A DNA stretch of 64,000 nt, taken from positions 125,203,823 to 125,267,822 of the forward strand of contig CM060685.1 in the NCBI GenBank assembly GCA_030686995.1. Direction: 5' to 3'. Position numbers and translations under genes: made by a program. The stretch is from Artemisia argyi (taxonomy: Eukaryota > Streptophyta > Magnoliopsida > Asterales > Asteraceae). This document shows, in pieces, positions 59,455 to 64,000 of the stretch (positions are counted from its first letter, which is position 1; each line of letters begins with the position of its first letter). The notes below the pieces were generated by a model. That model saw only the letters and a list, made by a program, of their open reading frames with translations, did not search any database and was not told the origin of the DNA.

Positions 59455-60956
59455 CTCTGGATAACCAGATTGATTGGGCTGAACATGAACCTGCTGGAGA
59501 GGAAGCTTCTACTTCTTCACAAGTGAATCTGCTGGCATACTCACCTTCAGAGGACAAGAAGGAGCAAGTCTCCTTGATGGGAATCTCTCAGGTACACAAC
59601 TGTGTGTTTGGATGTAGTGTAAGATACAATGAGCTTAAACAAGAATTTGATGAATTGAAACCAAAGTACAATGAGTGTTATATTGAAGTAGAGCCTTATA
59701 AAATGGCTTTAAAAACTTTAGAGAAACAAAAAGTCTGGTTTCAAAAGAATCAAGTTAAATATGATGAAAAAATAAGAGTTCTAGAAAGTGATTTAGAAGT
59801 TGCTAAGATAGACTTAAGACGTACTGAAAAGGAGAAGTCTGATCTAGAAAAGGAAAAACAAGAATTACAAGTTAAGTTAGACAAAGAGATAGCTAGAAAT
59901 AAACAATGGTTAATATCAGGTGATAATCTAGCTAGTGAACTTTATGGTAGTCAGGCTGTGAACTCTAGAATAGGTTTAGGATTTAAAAAATATGTTGGTT
60001 TAGAAGCTAGGAATGACCTAGGTAAATCAACACCAGCAGGGTTAGCTAACTTTGTCAAAGAAGGTAACTTACATGCTGTCCCTGGACCTATAAGAGGGGA
60101 ACATATGCCTATTGACCTGTCCATACCTAGTGACTTTGATGGATCACACCATCTCTATGGCAAAAAGTCAACTGACTTGCCAGACCCTATTATGAAATCT
60201 ACTGACTTTGTCTCTTGTTGTGACAGTGACAAATCTTCTGATGAAGGGTCTACCTCATTTGCCAGCTGTGATTCAAGTGAGAAGTCTGACCTGCCCAAGA
60301 CCACTCCCAAGACCACATCACAGACATCACCCAAGACTCCCCACAAGCCTTCTAGAGTTGTTGCTGATAACAAGACAGTTTCTACTGAAGACTTGTTTTT
60401 AAATTCTTTGCAAAATAATACTTTTGGTTCTGTTAAAAACAATTCTGTTTATCATGGTGGTTTGAATACTTTTTCATGTTATGGAACTTCATTTGGTTTG
60501 AATAAATCTTCTAAGAAGAAGAAATATTTTGTGTGTGGAAGTAAATCTCATTTGATTAAGGATTGTACATTTCATGAGTAAAGAATGGGTGAATGTGTTA
60601 GTCAAAGGAAACCTAGGCAAATGTGGAAGAATGTTAGTGAAATACCCTCTTTTGTTCCACATCAGCAGAAATCCAATTCTGCTGAACCACATTCTTCATG
60701 GAGAAGAACCAGTACTAGACCATATGTTCGACCCACTAGTTCTTTCTTTTCTAATGGTTATTGGCCTAATCACTTTGACTCAATGTATTATGGTGGTGGG
60801 TATTGGAATACTGCTGTGAAGCCCTCAGCAGGTTGTTCTTGGACAAAGAAGGGACCTAATATGCATTACAGGCCCAAGAATAATGGTGGATCTAAAACAT
60901 CTACATGGCCTATCACTAATGATCCACAAGGCAGGCTCAAGTCAGCAATGACTTGA
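59448..60956 (+). CDS. Copia gag continuation, coiled coil and second knuckle, interrupted
   Basis: This frame carries a long charged coiled coil (about LDLEVAK... to KQELQVKLDKEIA, near 59640-59900), then Ser/Thr/Pro-rich sequence. A CCHC-like knuckle follows that has lost its first cysteine (YFVCGSKSHLIKDC). A TAA at 60579-60581 interrupts it. The remaining part is a linker with DPQGRLKSAMT and ends at 60954-60956, about 50 bases before the protease frame. Confidence 0.75.
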
Positions 60957-61012
60957 GTCTCCAATGTGTACTAACTTTTGTATAATTTTTGTTGTTGTTG
61001 TAGGATCATCCT

Positions 61013-63040
61013 TTGAAAAGTACTGAAGTAGGAATAGTTGATAGTGGTTGTTCTAGAAGTATGTCAGGGAACAAGGACAAGATGCATGACTTTGTACCCA
61101 TAGAAGGAGGAGGCACTGTAACTTTTGGTGGTGGAGATGGCAAAATTACTGGGAAAGGAACTATTAAGACACCATTGTTAGACTTTGAAAATGTTTATTA
61201 TATGAAGGAACTGGAGCATTTTAATCTATTCTCTGTATCACAAATTTGTGACACTAAGAATAAGGTTTTCTTCTCTGAAGATGAGTGTCTTGTACTCTCC
61301 AAGGACTTCAAACTTCCAGAAGACACAACTGTTTTGCTGAGAGTTCCTAGAACCTTCAACTTGTACACATTCAATCTGAATGATGTCAAGCCAGAAGGTG
61401 ATCTAACATGTTTGGTGGCCAAAGCTTCCCAGGATGAATCTACCAAGTGGCATAGGAGAATGGCTCCTGTGAATTACAAGACTATCAACAAGTTGTCTAA
61501 ACTTGGTCTTGTTCAGGGCCTACGTTCTAAACTCTTCACCAATGAACACAATTGTATTGCTTGCAACAAGGGAAAGCAACACAAAGCCTCTTACAAAGCC
61601 ATCAAAGCTGTGAGCACCATTTCAGAACCTCTTCAGTTGCTGCACATGGATCTCTTTGGTCCAACTCCTATCAGAAGTATAGATCACAAGTACTTCTGCC
61701 TGGTTATCACAGATGATTTTAGCAGGTTTTGCTGGGTATTCTTTCTAAAAACTAAAGATGAAACAACTCCTATTTTGAAAGAATTCATCATTTTAATTGA
61801 AAACCAGCTTAATAAAAAGGTTAAAGGAATTAGGTGTGACAATGGGACAGAATTCAAAAATGTTGTTTTCATAGAATTCTGTAAGTCTAAGGGGATTAGA
61901 AGGGACTATAGTACTCCAAGGAGCCCACAACAAAATGGGGTTGCTGAAAGGAAAAATAGAACCCTCATTGAGGCAGCAAGATCAATGCTTGCAGACTCCA
62001 AATTACCCACTATGTTTTGGACTGAAGCAGTAAGTAATGCTTGCTATGTCTTGAACAGGGTATCCATCACTAGACATCATGTCAAGACACCTTATGAACT
62101 TCTCACTGGGAAAGTTCCAGACATACATTACCTTAAACCTTTTGGATGCAAAGTGACCATTTTAAATACTGCTGATATACTGGGTAAGTTTGATGGGAAA
62201 GCTGATGAGGGATATATAGTAGGTTATTCAGCTCATAGCAAGGCCTATAGGGTTTATAATCTAAATGCCAAGAGGATAGAAGAGACCCTTAATCTAAGAT
62301 TTCTTGAAGATCAGCCTAATACTCAGGGACAAGGCCATTCTTGGTATTTTGACCTAGATTATTTGACTGACTATTTGGGTTATACTAGACATGCTTCTAA
62401 TCCTAATGCAGGTACCAAAGATCCACATTCTAACCCTGCAGGTTCCATGGATGATGACTCAGACTGTGAATTTGAGCCAGCTGAACATACCGTTGTTGTA
62501 CCATCTTTTCCACCTAACCAGTTTGTAGGTAATCATTCTGCTGTTGAACAAGATGATGAGTCACATTATGCAGAGGATCTTGCAAGACTGAAGAAGCAAG
62601 AACATGCTGCTACTCAGGAAGCTCAGAAACTCCATGAAAAGGTTACACAAGAGACTGAAGCAATCCTATATCAATCAGCACAAACAGTCAGTGGAAACAA
62701 GGATACTGTTGACGATTCTACTGAAGGCACACCTATTCCCACTGATAAGGTCAAAGATGTTGATACTAATGATGCACACTCTCCCATTTCTACTGAAGTC
62801 TCTGCAGACTTTGAGAATCCCTTTACAAGATTCCCAAGTCCTTCTCATCTTGGGAATCATCAGCCAAAGCCTGGCCTATTTCACTCAGCTTCTTATGATA
62901 CTGAGTTTGGGCCTACAGTCAACAATCTTGATCTACAATTGATGTTCAACCTACAGCAACAAAGAGGATTCATGATGCTCATCCCCTATCAAAGGTTATT
63001 GGAGATCCTAAAGATCCTGTTAGAACTAGAAGCACTGTAA
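61013..63040 (+). CDS. Copia protease and integrase
   Basis: The frame is open from TTG at 61013. The retropepsin-type active site is [12 protein letters not shown]. The GAG-pre-integrase region is [21 protein letters not shown] with [10 protein letters not shown]. The integrase core has the three catalytic acidic residues in [15 protein letters not shown] and [21 protein letters not shown]-terminal segment with [11 protein letters not shown] and EGYIVGYS follows, then a Ser/Glu-rich linker. The frame is lost near 62940. Confidence 0.92.
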   Translation: MKSTEVGIVDSGCSRSMSGNKDKMHDFVPIEGGGTVTFGGGDGKITGKGTIKTPLLDFENVYYMKELEHFNLFSVSQICDTKNKVFFSEDECLVLSKDFKLPEDTTVLLRVPRTFNLYTFNLNDVKPEGDLTCLVAKASQDESTKWHRRMAPVNYKTINKLSKLGLVQGLRSKLFTNEHNCIACNKGKQHKASYKAIKAVSTISEPLQLLHMDLFGPTPIRSIDHKYFCLVITDDFSRFCWVFFLKTKDETTPILKEFIILIENQLNKKVKGIRCDNGTEFKNVVFIEFCKSKGIRRDYSTPRSPQQNGVAERKNRTLIEAARSMLADSKLPTMFWTEAVSNACYVLNRVSITRHHVKTPYELLTGKVPDIHYLKPFGCKVTILNTADILGKFDGKADEGYIVGYSAHSKAYRVYNLNAKRIEETLNLRFLEDQPNTQGQGHSWYFDLDYLTDYLGYTRHASNPNAGTKDPHSNPAGSMDDDSDCEFEPAEHTVVVPSFPPNQFVGNHSAVEQDDESHYAEDLARLKKQEHAATQEAQKLHEKVTQETEAILYQSAQTVSGNKDTVDDSTEGTPIPTDKVKDVDTNDAHSPISTEVSADFENPFTRFPSPSHLGNHQPKPGLFHSASYDTEFGPTVNNLDLQLMFNLQQQRGFMMLIPYQRLLEILKILLELEAL

Positions 63041-64000
63041 AGAATACAAAATATGGTGAAGTTGCTTTCATCTCTTATGTCTACAATCAAAAGAGGAACA
63101 ATCACACATACTTCAAACATTGTCTGTTTGCATGCTTTCTTTCTCAGATTGAGCCAACTAGTGTTCCTCAAGCACTGGCTTATTCAAGCTGGCTTGAAGC
63201 AATGCAAGATGAGATGCTGCAATTTAAGAATCAGCAGGTTTGGATATTGGTTCCTCTTCCTGATGGTAAATATGCCATTGGGACAAAATGGATTTTGAAG
63301 AATAAAAGAGATGCCAGGGGGATTGTGGTGAAGAACAAAGCTAGACTAGTGGCTCAAGGTTTTAGACAAGAGGAAGGCATTGACTATGATGAAGTCTTTG
63401 CACCAGTGGCCAGAGTTGAAGCAATAAGGATATTTTTGGCCTATGCCTCTTATATTGGCTTTATGGTTTATCAGATGGATGTTAAAGGTGCTTTCTTATA
63501 TGGTGAGATTGAAGAAGAGGTTTATGTGACTCAACCCAAGGGATTTGAAGACCCTGATCATCCTGAGTATGTGTACAAGGTTGTCAAAGCTCTCTATGGA
63601 CTTCATCAAGCTCCCAGAGCTTGGTATGCTAGACTTTCCACATTTCTGCTGAAGAATGGCTACAGAAGAGGTGCCATTGACAAGACTCTATTCCTCAAGA
63701 AAGATTCCAGGGATATTATTCTTGTGCAGGTGTATGTGGATGATATTATTTTTGGTTCAACCAAAGAAGTATGGTGTAGAGAGTTTGAGGATCTGATGAA
63801 GGGAGAATTTCAAATGAGTGCCATGGGAGAACTCACTTTCTTTTTGGGTTTACAGGTTCAGCAGAAACCTGATGGTATTTTCATTCATCAGGAGAAATAT
63901 GTAAAAGATATGTTGTCTAAGTTTGCTATGGAGAATGTCAGGACTGCCACTATTCCCTATGAGGCTCCCAAACCAAAGAACAATATTGATCCGGATCTCG
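62932..64000 (+). CDS. Copia reverse transcriptase, partial at the window edge
   Basis: Open without stop to the last base. It contains [72 protein letters not shown], the YVDD catalytic motif at 63733-63744, and [18 protein letters not shown]. It overlaps the preceding frame by about 109 bases, consistent with a frameshift rather than a separate gene. Confidence 0.93.

Larger units (their letters stand above)
57696..64000 (+). mobile_element. Ty1/copia retrotransposon, 5' part, continues beyond the window
   Basis: The order LTR, tRNA-Met primer site, gag, protease, integrase, reverse transcriptase is that of Ty1/copia. The element inserted into the tandem array at TGTATA. It carries at least two frameshifts (near 59430 and 62940) and one stop (60579-60581), so this copy is not autonomous. 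RNase H and the 3' LTR lie outside the window. Confidence 0.95.

Noticed and set aside
60957..61003. Intron-like segment (GT..., TACTAAC, TTGTTGTTGTAG) between gag and protease
   Set aside because: At 47 bases it is shorter than plant introns, and a TGA lies just before it in the gag frame. A chance resemblance is more likely, though the perfect TACTAAC is noted.

Overview
The window is nuclear DNA from a flowering plant, most likely an Asteraceae (daisy family) genome. The evidence is split genes with GT-AG introns, long A/T homopolymers, dense MITEs, Ty1/copia and L1-type retroelements, and a LINE 3' end of a kind I associate with Anthemideae-type genomes. The family assignment is from memory and was not computed. 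No prokaryotic system, CRISPR array, rRNA or functional tRNA gene is visible.

Four host genes look intact, all on the + strand: a SURF6-like ribosome-biogenesis protein (8141-9214, with an intron in its 5' leader); 40S ribosomal protein uS3/RPS3 (13447-14839, six coding exons); a PPIL3/CYP18-1-type cyclophilin (19050-22868, five exons); and an FHA-domain coiled-coil protein with an acidic tail (29592-38446, thirteen exons). SURF6 and RPS3 both act in ribosome production and both carry telo-box-like motifs upstream. Two broken host sequences accompany them: an inverted, 5'-truncated SURF6 copy (1271-2057, - strand) and the decayed 3' half of an SH3P-type gene (16859-17550, - strand).

The other sequence is mostly mobile or repetitive. 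The left 7 kb holds foldback MITEs, a possible LTR end and a LINE 3' end. Related foldback MITEs lie in introns of SURF6, RPS3 and the cyclophilin. From 41 kb onward the window is almost entirely transposable: an L1 LINE (41196-45127); a remnant whose C-terminal domain resembles the restriction-like endonuclease of R2-type retrotransposons, ending in a (TAA)n-like tail (45198-46252); a rearranged copia element with a 1.25 kb LTR, several polypurine tracts and an extra 3' ORF (46600-50281) joined to an inverted LTR fragment; a 3.1 kb foldback built from minisatellite arms around a near-palindromic core (51674-54816); a tandem array with Helitron-like 3' ends (54.9-57.7 kb); and a second copia element with a 481 bp LTR and tRNA-Met primer site running off the right edge (57696-64000).

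The strongest candidate for something undescribed is the 3.1 kb satellite foldback. The R2-like endonuclease remnant is next.
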